From assembly GCA_001899305.1 (NCBI GenBank), contig MKWL01000022.1, positions 62,001 to 126,000 of the forward strand: a stretch of DNA of 64,000 nucleotides, read 5' to 3'. Positions 45,885 to 54,627 of this stretch are shown here, piece after piece. How positions within the stretch are numbered: position 1 is the first letter of the stretch; each line of letters starts with the position of its first letter. Below the pieces are notes generated by a model. It was given only the letters and a program-made list of their open reading frames with translations. It was not told the origin of the DNA and did no database searches. This stretch comes from Thiobacillus sp. 0-1251 (lineage in GTDB: Bacteria; Pseudomonadota; Gammaproteobacteria; Burkholderiales; Thiobacillaceae). The position numbers were made by a program, and so were the translations under genes.

Positions 45885-48662
45885 CTAGGTGGAGGCGTGT
45901 AGCGCCGGGTGGTCGAGAATCGGCCGGTCGAGAAAATAGCCTTGTACCAGGTCGACGCCGAACTGGCGCAGCAGGGCAAGCGTCGGGCCATCCTCGACAT
46001 ATTCCGCGACGACGGACTTGCCGAGGCCGAGCGCGACGCTGACCATGGCCTGGACGAACACCTGGTTGTCGGGGTCGCTGGGCAGATCACGGATGAAAAT
46101 GCCGTCGATCTTGATGGTGTCGACGTGCAGATGTTTGAGGTAGGCGAAGGAGGCGAAACCGACGCCGAAATCGTCGAGACAGACGCCGCAGCCGAGCTGG
46201 CGCAAGGCTTCGATCATGCGCTGCGCATCGTGCAGGTCGGACACCGCCGCAGTCTCGGTGATCTCGACGATCAGGCGGCTGGGATTGACGCCGGCCTGGC
46301 GCAGTTCGTCGCCGATGTATTGCGGCAGGCCGGGCTCGGACAGCGAGCGCCCGGACAGGTTGAGCGCGATCGATGGAATCGCCGGATTCTCCGCCAGCCG
46401 GCGCAAGGTTTCGTGGACCACCCAGCGGTCGATGTCGAGGATGCGCCCGCTTTTCTCGGCCAGCTGGATGAAATGCCCCGGCATGATGAGCTGGCCGGGA
46501 TTGCGCTCGTCGGTCATGCGGATGAGCGCTTCCAGGTGGGACAGGGTGCCGTCTTCCGCCCGGTATACCCCCTGGAAATGCAGCTGGAACAAGCCCTTGT
46601 CGAGCGCATTGCTGATGCGCTCGCCCCACGACAGGCGGGTGCGCATTTCGGTGTCGGCCTCGGTGTCCGCACGAAATACGCGCCAGGTGTTCTTGCCGGC
46701 ATCCTTGGCCTGGTACATGGCGATGTCGGCGCGCGCGACCAGGTCGTCGGCGTCGGCGGCATGTCCGGGATAGTAGGCGATGCCGAGGCTGGTGGTGAGC
46801 CGCAGGTTCTGTCCCTCGAAGCGGAAGGGGATCTGCGCGATCGCCCGCACCACGCGGTCGGCCAGCACTTCGGCTTCATTGCCTTGCGCCGACGGCAGCA
46901 GGATGGCGAACTCGTCGCCACCCAGTCGCGCCAGGACTTCATTGCGCCGCACCAGCGTGCTGATCTCGCTGGCCACCCGGATCAGCAGCGCATCGCCGGC
47001 GCGATGGCCGTAGCTGTCGTTGATGGTCTTGAATTCGTCGAGGTCGAAGAACATGACCGCGCATTGCGTCTGATGACGGTCGCTGTCCAGCATGGTGCGC
47101 GCCAGCTCCTGCTGGAAGCGGTGGCGGTTGTAGAGCCCGGTCAGGGCGTCGCGTTCGGCCAGATACACCAGTTGTTCGGCCGTCTGGCGTTCGCGGGTGA
47201 CATCCTCGTAAATCCACAGATGGCCGATGAAACGGTTTTCGCGGTCGCGTACCGGGTAATCGAGCTCGGTGATGACGCGTCCGTCGGTCATCTGGATTTC
47301 GTAGCTGTCGGAGAGTTCGCGCGTTTCCAGCACCGACAGCAGATGCTTGGAGAAATGGTCGGGGCGCGCCAGCATCGAGGTCGATTTGGCCAGTACTTCA
47401 TGCACCGGCAGGCCGATCAGATGGATATCCTCGTCGATCATCCACATGCGGGTGAACGCGGGATTGTGATAGATCACCCGGCCGTCGGCAGCAACGAACA
47501 GAATGCCGAGATTCATGGCCGACAGCAGCGACACCAGCCGGGCGCGTTCCTGCTCGGTCTCTTCCAGATAACGGCCTTGCAGGCTTTCCGCCATGCGCAG
47601 TTCGTTGATGGCCTGACGCAGGTTGGCCTCGGTTGCCTTGAGGTCGTCGATGCTGTGGATGCTGGCGCGGATGCCCTGATAGACGCCGCTGTAATCGTGA
47701 ATCGGCTGCCAGTTCACCGCTGCCCAGAAATGGCCGCCGTCCTTGCGGCAGATGCGCAAGGCATATCCCTGGCCGGATGTGCCGCGCAGGGCGTGGCGCA
47801 ACTGGAATTCGGCAGCGGTACGGTCTTCCGGATGGATGATGTCGGCCGGGAAGTTCATCTGCGTCATGCATTCGCCGACACTATGGCCGAGCATGCGCTC
47901 GACCGAGGGATTCACCCACAGGAGCTTGCCCTCGGGCGACAGCCAGAATTCGAGATCATGGGTGTAATCGGCGATGGCGTGAAAGCGTGCTTCGTTTTCA
48001 CGTGCACGGTCGACGTTGAAGCGTACCGACTCGGCCATGCGATTGAAGGTGTCGATCAGCTGGCCGATTTCGTCCTCGCCTGCGCCGGTCAGTTTCACGT
48101 CCAGGTCGCCCTGTGCCATGCGCTTGCTGGCACGGGTCAGCGCATCGAAGCGGCGGATCACGCCGCCGACCGACAGGGCCAGCAGAATGCCGGTCAGTAG
48201 CAAGGCCGCTGCCGCAATGAACAGGCTTTGCCGGAGGTAACGGTTGCGCGCGTGCTGGATGAAATCGCTCGACAGGGCCAGGGCGATTTCGCCATAACGC
48301 TGGCCGGCATACTCGATCGGCAGGACCAGGCGGAAATCGGTATCGGTGCTTTCGGCTCCTGCTTGATGCACGATACGCCGGTTGCTGTCGCGTACCTCGA
48401 TCATTTTCAGGCCGCCTTCGCGTTGAAGGGTTTCGACGATGTCGCGCACGCTGGCGTCATCCTGCTGCGAGAGCGGGGCCAGCAGGGCGGCAATCAGGGT
48501 CTTGCCCATGTCGTGTGCCCGGTTCTCGGCCTGTTGCTGCAATTCCTCGCTGGTGAGGTGGACACCGTTGATGATCAGGAATGCCAGCATCAGCGCTTCC
48601 ACACCCAATGCAGCGAGGGTGAGCTTGTAGCGCAACGAGAGGCGCCCGAACCAAGCCCTCAA
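45885..48662 (-). CDS. Membrane-bound PAS-GGDEF-EAL cyclic di-GMP enzyme
   Basis: A 925-residue signalling protein. It has spans near 14-34 and 150-168, a HAMP-type linker ([22 protein letters not shown]), two PAS domains ([22 protein letters not shown] and [18 protein letters not shown]), a GGDEF domain with intact RLGGDEF and a C-terminal EAL domain. EAL residues expected for activity are seen: EAL in [37 protein letters not shown] and QGYF. The site five residues before GGDEF reads RRNE, so the inhibitory RxxD is degenerate. Its ATG overlaps the stop of the PhnD-like gene, suggesting a sensor-partner pair. Confidence 0.92.
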   Translation of the reverse strand: MRAWFGRLSLRYKLTLAALGVEALMLAFLIINGVHLTSEELQQQAENRAHDMGKTLIAALLAPLSQQDDASVRDIVETLQREGGLKMIEVRDSNRRIVHQAGAESTDTDFRLVLPIEYAGQRYGEIALALSSDFIQHARNRYLRQSLFIAAAALLLTGILLALSVGGVIRRFDALTRASKRMAQGDLDVKLTGAGEDEIGQLIDTFNRMAESVRFNVDRARENEARFHAIADYTHDLEFWLSPEGKLLWVNPSVERMLGHSVGECMTQMNFPADIIHPEDRTAAEFQLRHALRGTSGQGYALRICRKDGGHFWAAVNWQPIHDYSGVYQGIRASIHSIDDLKATEANLRQAINELRMAESLQGRYLEETEQERARLVSLLSAMNLGILFVAADGRVIYHNPAFTRMWMIDEDIHLIGLPVHEVLAKSTSMLARPDHFSKHLLSVLETRELSDSYEIQMTDGRVITELDYPVRDRENRFIGHLWIYEDVTRERQTAEQLVYLAERDALTGLYNRHRFQQELARTMLDSDRHQTQCAVMFFDLDEFKTINDSYGHRAGDALLIRVASEISTLVRRNEVLARLGGDEFAILLPSAQGNEAEVLADRVVRAIAQIPFRFEGQNLRLTTSLGIAYYPGHAADADDLVARADIAMYQAKDAGKNTWRVFRADTEADTEMRTRLSWGERISNALDKGLFQLHFQGVYRAEDGTLSHLEALIRMTDERNPGQLIMPGHFIQLAEKSGRILDIDRWVVHETLRRLAENPAIPSIALNLSGRSLSEPGLPQYIGDELRQAGVNPSRLIVEITETAAVSDLHDAQRMIEALRQLGCGVCLDDFGVGFASFAYLKHLHVDTIKIDGIFIRDLPSDPDNQVFVQAMVSVALGLGKSVVAEYVEDGPTLALLRQFGVDLVQGYFLDRPILDHPALHAST

Positions 48663-49534
48663 TGCGCCACCTGCATCATTTTCTCCGCCTGCAGGGCGTA
48701 CGGGCGGAAAGCGCGCAATTCATTGCCATCCACCGGGACGAATCCCCCGTACCCGCCGTGCTGCAAAAATACCTTGCCCTCCGGAGTGGAGGCAAAATCG
48801 AGCAATGCCCGGCGGACTGCGTTCGCTTCCTGGTCGCGCAGGCGGGGGTGTGTCAGATACATCAGGCTTGAAAGGGGCGCGGTCTCGACGACGATACGCA
48901 ATTGTTTGCGTATTTCGGCAGGCAGCAGCTTGTAGGGATGCAAGCCCAGCATGGCCGCCGCCGTGCGTCCGTTGATGACCTGCATCACGGCATTGAGGTG
49001 GGAGCCGTAATCCATGATCTGGTAATCGATATCGCGCCGAAGCCCCAGCGCGGCCATATCGGCCTGCACGGCCAAGGCTGCCACGGCAATGGAATCGGGG
49101 GTGGCGATGTTTTGGTCGCGCAAGTCCTCCGCTATCCGATAGGGCCCGGTGCTCTTGACGACCAGCAGGCCGCGCGTGGGCTGGGCATACTTCAGCAGTG
49201 GCCGATAGCCGGCGTCCTGCCGGGCCAGCCAGGCCAGGTGCGGGGCGGTGAGCAGGATGTCGTAGTCGCCCTGGCGGGTACGTTCGACAAAGGTCTTGAA
49301 GTCGCGCGCGCTATAGATGGCGACTCGCCGCCGCAAGCGCTTTTCCATCTCTCTGGCCAGCGGCTGATAGATTTCGAGGGTCTGCTTGGCCGTCATGTTG
49401 GGAAAGACACTGAATACGAGCGGAGTGTCCGTATCGGTTTCTGAATGGGCGTCGGCAATCAACATGAAGACGAGCGCCCCCGACAGGACTACAAACCTGA
49501 GCCACGGCACCCACGCCGGAAGACGATGGCCCAT
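48659..49534 (-). CDS. PhnD-like periplasmic substrate-binding protein
   Basis: A 291-residue exported binding protein of the PhnD/transferrin-type fold, seen in LVFSVFPNMTAKQTLEIYQPLAREMEKRL, GDYDILLTAPHLAWLARQ and LLKYAQPTRGLLVVKS. The ATG at 49534 (MGHRLPAWVPW) gives a standard signal segment; a longer frame upstream is likely untranslated. No ABC permease or ATPase is adjacent. Instead it is coupled by four bases to the GGDEF-EAL gene, so it probably feeds a ligand signal to that sensor. Confidence 0.85.
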   Translation of the reverse strand: MGHRLPAWVPWLRFVVLSGALVFMLIADAHSETDTDTPLVFSVFPNMTAKQTLEIYQPLAREMEKRLRRRVAIYSARDFKTFVERTRQGDYDILLTAPHLAWLARQDAGYRPLLKYAQPTRGLLVVKSTGPYRIAEDLRDQNIATPDSIAVAALAVQADMAALGLRRDIDYQIMDYGSHLNAVMQVINGRTAAAMLGLHPYKLLPAEIRKQLRIVVETAPLSSLMYLTHPRLRDQEANAVRRALLDFASTPEGKVFLQHGGYGGFVPVDGNELRAFRPYALQAEKMMQVAH

Positions 49535-49666
49535 AGCGCGGACGCGCGCCGACGCGTGTACGGCCCGGCCCGGCAGATGTTGGGAGGTGACGTGCGCGAG
49601 CGCATGGGCGTAAAGGCGAGACAAACTCGGCCGCGGGAAAAATCGATGCAAGCGTGCTTTCCTCGT

Positions 49667-51001
49667 TTACAGTTTTTTTTGCAGAACCTTGGATCTCCGC
49701 TTGTAGTTGTATAACGCCTGCTTGCTGCGGGGCAGATGATCCGGGCTGCTGTCGACGAAGCCGCGCTCCTCGAACCAGTGCTCGGTACGCGTGGTCAGCA
49801 CGAACAGTTGCTTGAATCCTGCCTTCTTTCCTCTTTTCTCGGCTTCGGCCAGCAGCAGATTGCCGAAGCCGCGTCCGCGATATTCGCCGGAAACCGCCAG
49901 ACAGGCGAGCTCGGCCGCCTGCTCTTCAGGAAAGGGATACAGCGCCACGCAGCCGGCAATGACGCCGTCGGATTCGAGCACCAGGAAACGCTCGACTTCC
50001 ATTTCCAGCAACTCGCGCGAGCGCCGCACCAGGATGCCGTCGCGTTCGAGCGGTTCGATCAGGCCGAGGATGCCGCCGACATCGTCGATGGTGGCAGCGC
50101 GCAGGGTTTCCAGCGGCGCCGGCGTAATGAGGGTGCCGACGCCTTCGCGGGTGAACAATTCGGACAGCAGCGCACCGTCGCGGTGGCGGCTGATGAGATG
50201 AGCGCGCTTGACGCCCTGCGTGCAGGCGGTGATCGTACAGGGCAGATAGTAGGTCACGTCCTCGGGCAATTGGCGGGCCTTGCCGTGTCCTGCCTGTTCG
50301 AGTACCTGTCGCGCCTCGTTGACAGTGAGGGCGTTGTGGATCGTACGGCCCTTGCCCGGCACGCCTTCGGTGTCCATCAGGAAAATCAGTTTGTCGGCTG
50401 CCAGTTCGACTGCGGCTTGGGTGGCCACGTCCTCCAGGCTGAGGTTGAAGATTTCGCCGGTCGGCGAGTAGCCGATGGGCGAAAGCAGTACGATGTCGTG
50501 CTGATCCAGCCGCCTGCGTATGGCGGCGGCGTCGATTTTGCGGACTTCTCCGGTGTGCAGCAGATCCTCGCCTTCGATGACGCCGATGGGCTTGGCGGTA
50601 ACGAAGTTGCCCGAGGCCACCCGGATGTCGGCGCCTGCCATCGGCGTGTTGGCGAGCCCCAGCGACAGCAGGGCCTCGATCTCGACCCGCACCGTGCCGG
50701 CGGCTTCCTTGACGCAGGCCAGCGCCGCGTCGTCGGTGACGCGCAGGCCGCTCACATAGCGGATCGCGGTGCCGTTCTCGGTCAGGCGCGCCTCGACCTG
50801 CGGCCGCACGCCGTGCACCAAGACCAGCCGGACGCCCAGGCTATTCAGCAGGTTGACGTCGTGCGCCAGCTGCACAAATCCCCCGTCCGCCACCAGTTCG
50901 CCGCCAAACGCAATGACGAAGGTCTTGCCGCGAAAGCCGTGAATGTACGGCGCGGCCGAGCGGAACCAATGGACGAAATGGGTAGTGTCTTTCAATGACA
51001 T
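49667..51001 (-). CDS. argA: Amino-acid N-acetyltransferase (N-acetylglutamate synthase)
   Basis: ArgA makes N-acetylglutamate, the first step of arginine synthesis. The ATG at 51001 (MSLKDTTHFVHWFRSAAPYI) gives 444 residues, close to the 443 of E. coli ArgA. An N-terminal amino-acid-kinase-like domain (FGGELVADGG, LVLVHGVRPQVE, LSPIGYSPTGE) that serves arginine inhibition is followed by a GNAT domain with ACLAVSGEYRGRGFGNLLL. The frame extends about 190 codons upstream, but that part is antisense to the next gene. Confidence 0.95.
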   Translation of the reverse strand: MSLKDTTHFVHWFRSAAPYIHGFRGKTFVIAFGGELVADGGFVQLAHDVNLLNSLGVRLVLVHGVRPQVEARLTENGTAIRYVSGLRVTDDAALACVKEAAGTVRVEIEALLSLGLANTPMAGADIRVASGNFVTAKPIGVIEGEDLLHTGEVRKIDAAAIRRRLDQHDIVLLSPIGYSPTGEIFNLSLEDVATQAAVELAADKLIFLMDTEGVPGKGRTIHNALTVNEARQVLEQAGHGKARQLPEDVTYYLPCTITACTQGVKRAHLISRHRDGALLSELFTREGVGTLITPAPLETLRAATIDDVGGILGLIEPLERDGILVRRSRELLEMEVERFLVLESDGVIAGCVALYPFPEEQAAELACLAVSGEYRGRGFGNLLLAEAEKRGKKAGFKQLFVLTTRTEHWFEERGFVDSSPDHLPRSKQALYNYKRRSKVLQKKL

Positions 51002-51169
51002 GGCCTGGAACGGGGAGTCTTTAGGGCGAAGGATACAGAAAACCCTGCGAAACTGGAGGACGCCGACTTTTCTGCATGAAATAAATGGAATAAATCGGAT
51101 AGGCTTGGCGTCATAACAAGGCGTGACAACATTAACTGCAACCGTTTCAACGACCGAAGGAGACAAATA

Positions 51170-51604
51170 ATGAAGCAAATGAACAAATTGATGGGCGCCC
51201 TGCTGGGCGGTGCGCTGATGATGGGCGCGTTGGCACTGCCGACCGCCGTCCAGGCCGCGGACAAGGCGAAACTGGTGGTCCAGGTCAGCGACGCCAATCC
51301 CGCCACCTGGAATCTGGCGCTGAACAATATCAAGAACGTTCAGAAGGATCTGGGCAAGGACAACGTCGATCTCGAACTCGTGGCATACGGTCCCGGCATC
51401 GGCATGCTCAAGGCCGAGTCCGAAGTAGCCAACCGCATCGACGAGGCGGTCGACTCGGGCGTCCAGGTGATGGCGTGCGAAAATACCATGCGCGGCCAGA
51501 AGCTCAGCAAGGCTGACATGAATGCCAAGATCGGCTACGTCAAGGCCGGCGTGGTGGAAATTCTCCAACGCCAGCAGCAGGGGTACGCCTATCTGCGTCC
51601 GTGA
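51170..51604 (+). CDS. Periplasmic DsrE-like protein
   Basis: A 144-residue protein with a signal peptide ending near VQAAD (residue 30). The mature domain is DsrE/DsrF-like (LVVQVSDANPATWNLALNNIKNVQKDL, VDLELVAYGPGIGMLKAES) with a single conserved Cys in ACENTMRGQKLS. Cytoplasmic DsrE relatives carry sulfur; the exported version may bind persulfide or metal in the periplasm. GAAGGAGA precedes the ATG and a terminator follows, so it is probably a single-gene transcript. Confidence 0.85.
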   Translation: MKQMNKLMGALLGGALMMGALALPTAVQAADKAKLVVQVSDANPATWNLALNNIKNVQKDLGKDNVDLELVAYGPGIGMLKAESEVANRIDEAVDSGVQVMACENTMRGQKLSKADMNAKIGYVKAGVVEILQRQQQGYAYLRP

Positions 51605-51620
51605 TCGGATGCGGATTTGA

Positions 51621-51647
51621 AAAACCGGGCAGCTGCCCGGTTTTTTT
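51621..51647. terminator. Bidirectional terminator between DsrE-like gene and rsmE
   Basis: A stem of 10-11 bp (AAAACCGGGCA with TGCCCGGTTTT) is followed by seven T on the plus strand and preceded by A residues that serve as the T run on the minus strand. It separates two convergent genes. Confidence 0.88.
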
Positions 51648-51661
51648 ATGCCAGTACGCGC

Positions 51662-52390
51662 CTAAAAGTCACCCCATAGCGTTTGCATGGCAGCCAGCGC
51701 GGCCAAGGCTGCGGTCTCGGTACGCAGCACGCGCGGCCCCAGTCGGACCGGAACGGCACCTGCTGCATGCAGCGCAGCGATTTCATCGGCCTCAAAGCCC
51801 CCCTCAGGGCCGGCCACCAGCCAATCCTGAATAGTCGATGATGGCAGGTCGGCCAGTCGCACTTCGGCCGCCGGGGACAAAAACAGCAGGCGCCCGGCCT
51901 CATGCTGCCCCAACCAGTTGGCCAGCGTCATCGGTGAAGCCACTACGGGTACCTGATTGCGGCCGCACTGTTCGCAGGCACTCGCCACGACGCCTTGCCA
52001 GTGCGCCACCCGCTTGTCGGCGCGATCGCCTGCCAGCTTGACTACGCTCCGTTTGGCGGCGATCGGCTGGATCGCCGCCACGCCCAACTCGACCGCCTTC
52101 TGCAACGTGTAGTCCATGCGCTCGCCGCTCGAGATGCCTTGCGCCAGCATCACGCGCAGACGCGATTCGCGTTCGACATCGGCAAAACCGGTGACGCTGA
52201 CTGCCACCCCGTCCTTCTGGATACGTTCGATGCGCGCGGCATATTCGCCGCCATGGCCGTTGAACAGGGTGATGGCATCGTTCACCGCCAGCCGCAGCGC
52301 GCGCACGGCATGGCGCGCGGGGCCGGCCGGCAGGTTGAAACGGGCGCCCGATGCAAGCGGCTGGTCAAGGTAGAAGCGTGGCGGTGACAT
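51662..52390 (-). CDS. rsmE: 16S rRNA (uracil-1498-N3)-methyltransferase
   Basis: RsmE is a SPOUT-class methyltransferase that modifies U1498 of 16S rRNA. The ATG at 52390 gives 242 residues beginning MSPPRFYLDQ. Features are the N-terminal PUA-like region (HAVRALRLAVNDAITLFNGHGGEY), LQKAVELGVAAIQPIAAKRSVVK, SACEQCGRNQVPVV and the knotted C-terminus AGPEGGFEADE and LGPRVLRTETAALAAL. The frame continues far upstream but runs antisense to the next gene, so the shorter start is right. Confidence 0.95.
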   Translation of the reverse strand: MSPPRFYLDQPLASGARFNLPAGPARHAVRALRLAVNDAITLFNGHGGEYAARIERIQKDGVAVSVTGFADVERESRLRVMLAQGISSGERMDYTLQKAVELGVAAIQPIAAKRSVVKLAGDRADKRVAHWQGVVASACEQCGRNQVPVVASPMTLANWLGQHEAGRLLFLSPAAEVRLADLPSSTIQDWLVAGPEGGFEADEIAALHAAGAVPVRLGPRVLRTETAALAALAAMQTLWGDF

Positions 52391-52435
52391 CTTGGTATTA
52401 TGCCGACGTTGTCCAGAGATTTTGCGGAGCGCGAC

Positions 52436-52993
52436 ATGGTTTCCCTCACCACCCCGGTATGCGACTTTGGCTGGAAGGCCCCCGGTTTCAGTCTGCCCGG
52501 CGTCGACGGCAGGATATGGACGCTGCGTGACGCGATGGGCCAGAACGGCTTGCTGGTGATGTTCATCTGCAACCATTGCCCGTATGTGAAGGCGATCCGC
52601 CCGCGCCTGGTGCGTGATCTGGCCGAGCTCAAGGCGCATGGCATCCAGGCCATCGCCATTATGTCGAACGATCCGACCGAGTACGCCGAGGATTCGTTCG
52701 ACAATATGAAAAAAGTGGCCGCCGAATTCGGTTTTCCGTTCCCTTATGTGATCGATGAAACCCAAGACGTGGCAAAAGCCTATGGGGCCGTATGCACCCC
52801 CGATTTTTTTGGCTTCAACCGCGATTTCGAACTGCAGTACCGCGGCCGCTTCGACGAATCGCGCAAGGAGACCGCGCCCGAGGGCGTGCGGCGCGACCTG
52901 TTCGAGGCGATGAAGGCCATCGCGGCGACCCAGCATGGACCTGCAGAGCAGATTCCCAGCATGGGCTGTTCGATCAAATGGAAGGAGGCGTGA
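52436..52993 (+). CDS. Thioredoxin-fold (AhpC/TSA-like) protein with CNHC motif
   Basis: A 185-residue soluble thioredoxin-like protein. GGAG precedes the ATG at 52436. The redox motif is C-N-H-C in FICNHCPYVKAIRPRL, and the fold continues with AIMSNDPTEYAEDSF and GAVCTPDFFGFNRDFELQYRGR. This PRX-like family probably reduces thiols or peroxides; the exact substrate is unknown. An upstream in-frame ATG at 52400 has no ribosome-binding site. It starts a three-gene run with a methyltransferase and an inositol-phosphatase family protein. Confidence 0.85.
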   Translation: MVSLTTPVCDFGWKAPGFSLPGVDGRIWTLRDAMGQNGLLVMFICNHCPYVKAIRPRLVRDLAELKAHGIQAIAIMSNDPTEYAEDSFDNMKKVAAEFGFPFPYVIDETQDVAKAYGAVCTPDFFGFNRDFELQYRGRFDESRKETAPEGVRRDLFEAMKAIAATQHGPAEQIPSMGCSIKWKEA

Positions 52994-52994
52994 C

Positions 52995-53609
52995 ATGGCT
53001 GACCGTCGGCAGCATTGGGAAAACGTGTATCGCGGCAAGACAGCGGACCAGGTCGGCTGGTTCCAGCCGCATGCCGCGCCGTCGCTTCGTTTGATCGAAG
53101 CCAACGCCGGCAAGGATGCGCACATCATCGACGTCGGCGGCGGTGCGTCGGTCCTGGTGGACGACCTGCTCGATGCCGGCTACCGCAACCTGACCGTGCT
53201 CGACCTCGCCGAACCGGCGCTGGAAGCCAGTCGCGCGCGGCTTGGCGCGCGCGCGCAGTCAGTGCAGTGGATCGTCGCGGATATCACCCGGGCTGAATTG
53301 CCGGCGGCACACTACGACGTCTGGCACGACCGGGCCGTGTTCCATTTCCTGACCGATCCCGCGGATCGTGCGCGCTATGTGGCGCAGGTTCTGGCCAGTG
53401 TAAAACCGGGCGGGCATGTTGTCGTGGCCGCATTCGGCCCCGGCGGGCCGCTGCAATGTTCTGGGCTGGACGTGGTGCGCTATGCCCCCGACTCGCTGCA
53501 TGCCGAATTCGGCGCGCCATTTCGCCTGCTTGGGCACGAAACCGAAATCCATCACACGCCGGCGGGCAAGGAGCAGGAATTTGTCTACTGTTATTGCGTG
53601 CGGGTCTGA
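52995..53609 (+). CDS. Class I SAM-dependent methyltransferase, substrate unknown
   Basis: A 204-residue soluble methyltransferase with GGAGG (52984-52988) before its ATG and one base after the preceding stop. The SAM-binding motif I is IIDVGGGASVLVDDLL; motif II text is LTVLDLAEPAL and VQWIVADITRAE. The N-terminal segment HWENVYRGKTADQVGWFQPH is found in a group of small methyltransferases, some linked to thiol or metalloid compounds. No specific substrate can be assigned. Confidence 0.85.
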   Translation: MADRRQHWENVYRGKTADQVGWFQPHAAPSLRLIEANAGKDAHIIDVGGGASVLVDDLLDAGYRNLTVLDLAEPALEASRARLGARAQSVQWIVADITRAELPAAHYDVWHDRAVFHFLTDPADRARYVAQVLASVKPGGHVVVAAFGPGGPLQCSGLDVVRYAPDSLHAEFGAPFRLLGHETEIHHTPAGKEQEFVYCYCVRV

Positions 53610-53611
53610 CC

Positions 53612-54394
53612 ATGCTTGAACAGGTCGAGGCGCTGGTCCGCGAGGTGGCGCGGCGTGAAGTGACGCCGCGCTTCCTCAAGGTGGCGCATAGCCACAAGCT
53701 CGACGGTAGCCTCTTTACCGAGGCCGATGCGGCGACCCAGGCCGCATTGGAAGAAGCGCTGCCCCGGATCCGCGATGTGCCGGTGCTGGGCGAGGAAATG
53801 ACCGAGCGACAGCAGCACGATGCCTGGGAAGCCGGCCGCGACGGATTATGGTGCGTCGACCCGATCGACGGCACGTCCAACTTCGTCGCCGGCGTGCCCT
53901 ATTTCGCGGTGTCGGTGGCGTATCTCTACAAGGGCGAGCGCCAATTGGGCGTGGTGTACGACCCGGTGGCCGACGAGATGTTCAGCGCCGAACGCGGGCA
54001 CGGTGCTCATCTCAACGGGACGCCGTTGCCCCTGCGGGCGCCGGCCACGGAGTTACGCCGCGCGCTCGCTGGCGTCGAGATGAAGCGCATCGACCGCGAA
54101 CTGGCCGGTCGCCTGGCCTCGTGGCCGCCTTATGCCTCGCAGCGTAATTTCGGCGCGTCCACCCTGGATTGGTGCTACACGGCTGCTGGCCGTTTCGACA
54201 TCTATGTCCATGGCGGGCAGAAATTATGGGATTACGCTGCCGGCGCCCTGATTCTGGAGGAGGCTGGCGGGCGGTTGGCCAGCCTGTCGGGCAGTTTCGA
54301 CATCGCCAACGTATGGGAGCGTTCCGTCGTCGCCTCGGCCAGTCCCGAACTGTTCGAATTGTGGCGCGACTGGCTGAAGGCGGCAGGCGCATAA
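53612..54394 (+). CDS. Inositol monophosphatase family protein
   Basis: A 260-residue metal-dependent phosphatase of the IMPase/CysQ/FBPase superfamily. Metal-binding signatures are VLGEEMTE, CVDPIDGTSNF (near residue 85) and LWDYAAGALILEEAGG. The second motif reads DPIDGTSNF rather than the common DPLDGTxNF. The substrate could be an inositol or nucleotide phosphate; sequence alone does not decide. It begins two bases after the methyltransferase stop. Confidence 0.88.
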   Translation: MLEQVEALVREVARREVTPRFLKVAHSHKLDGSLFTEADAATQAALEEALPRIRDVPVLGEEMTERQQHDAWEAGRDGLWCVDPIDGTSNFVAGVPYFAVSVAYLYKGERQLGVVYDPVADEMFSAERGHGAHLNGTPLPLRAPATELRRALAGVEMKRIDRELAGRLASWPPYASQRNFGASTLDWCYTAAGRFDIYVHGGQKLWDYAAGALILEEAGGRLASLSGSFDIANVWERSVVASASPELFELWRDWLKAAGA

Positions 54395-54627
54395 GCCGTC
54401 GCATCGGGCAAATAAAAAGATTTTAGGGTCTCATTTGTGAGTCATGGCTTGAGCTTGTCGGCTTAAGTCCTTGTTGCGTCACCTGTTTTGTTCGGTTTGG
54501 GCTTGGCTTGCGGAAGCCTGCCCTGCTGACGGATAATCAAGGTTTTTGCATATTCTGCCCAAGCTGTCTGTGCGCGGCTTACCCGGGTGGGGATGCGACC
54601 GTTTTTTACTTAGCAGAAGGGAACGCA
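54395..54627 (+). other. Intergenic region upstream of the tkt-fba cluster
   Basis: A 233-base spacer with no supported gene. It contains poly-T/A-rich stretches, a GCTTAAG at 54461-54467 and AGAAGGGA as the tkt ribosome-binding site. The lead promoter of the Calvin-cycle cluster probably lies here, but no convincing -35/-10 pair or CbbR-type T-N11-A dyad could be identified by eye. Confidence 0.5.

Noticed and set aside
54448-54467. CTTGAG-N8-CTTAAG before tkt as a third QseB-type box
   Set aside because: The spacer is 8 rather than 5 bases and one half-site is altered; not comparable with the two boxes near 29-30.6 kb.
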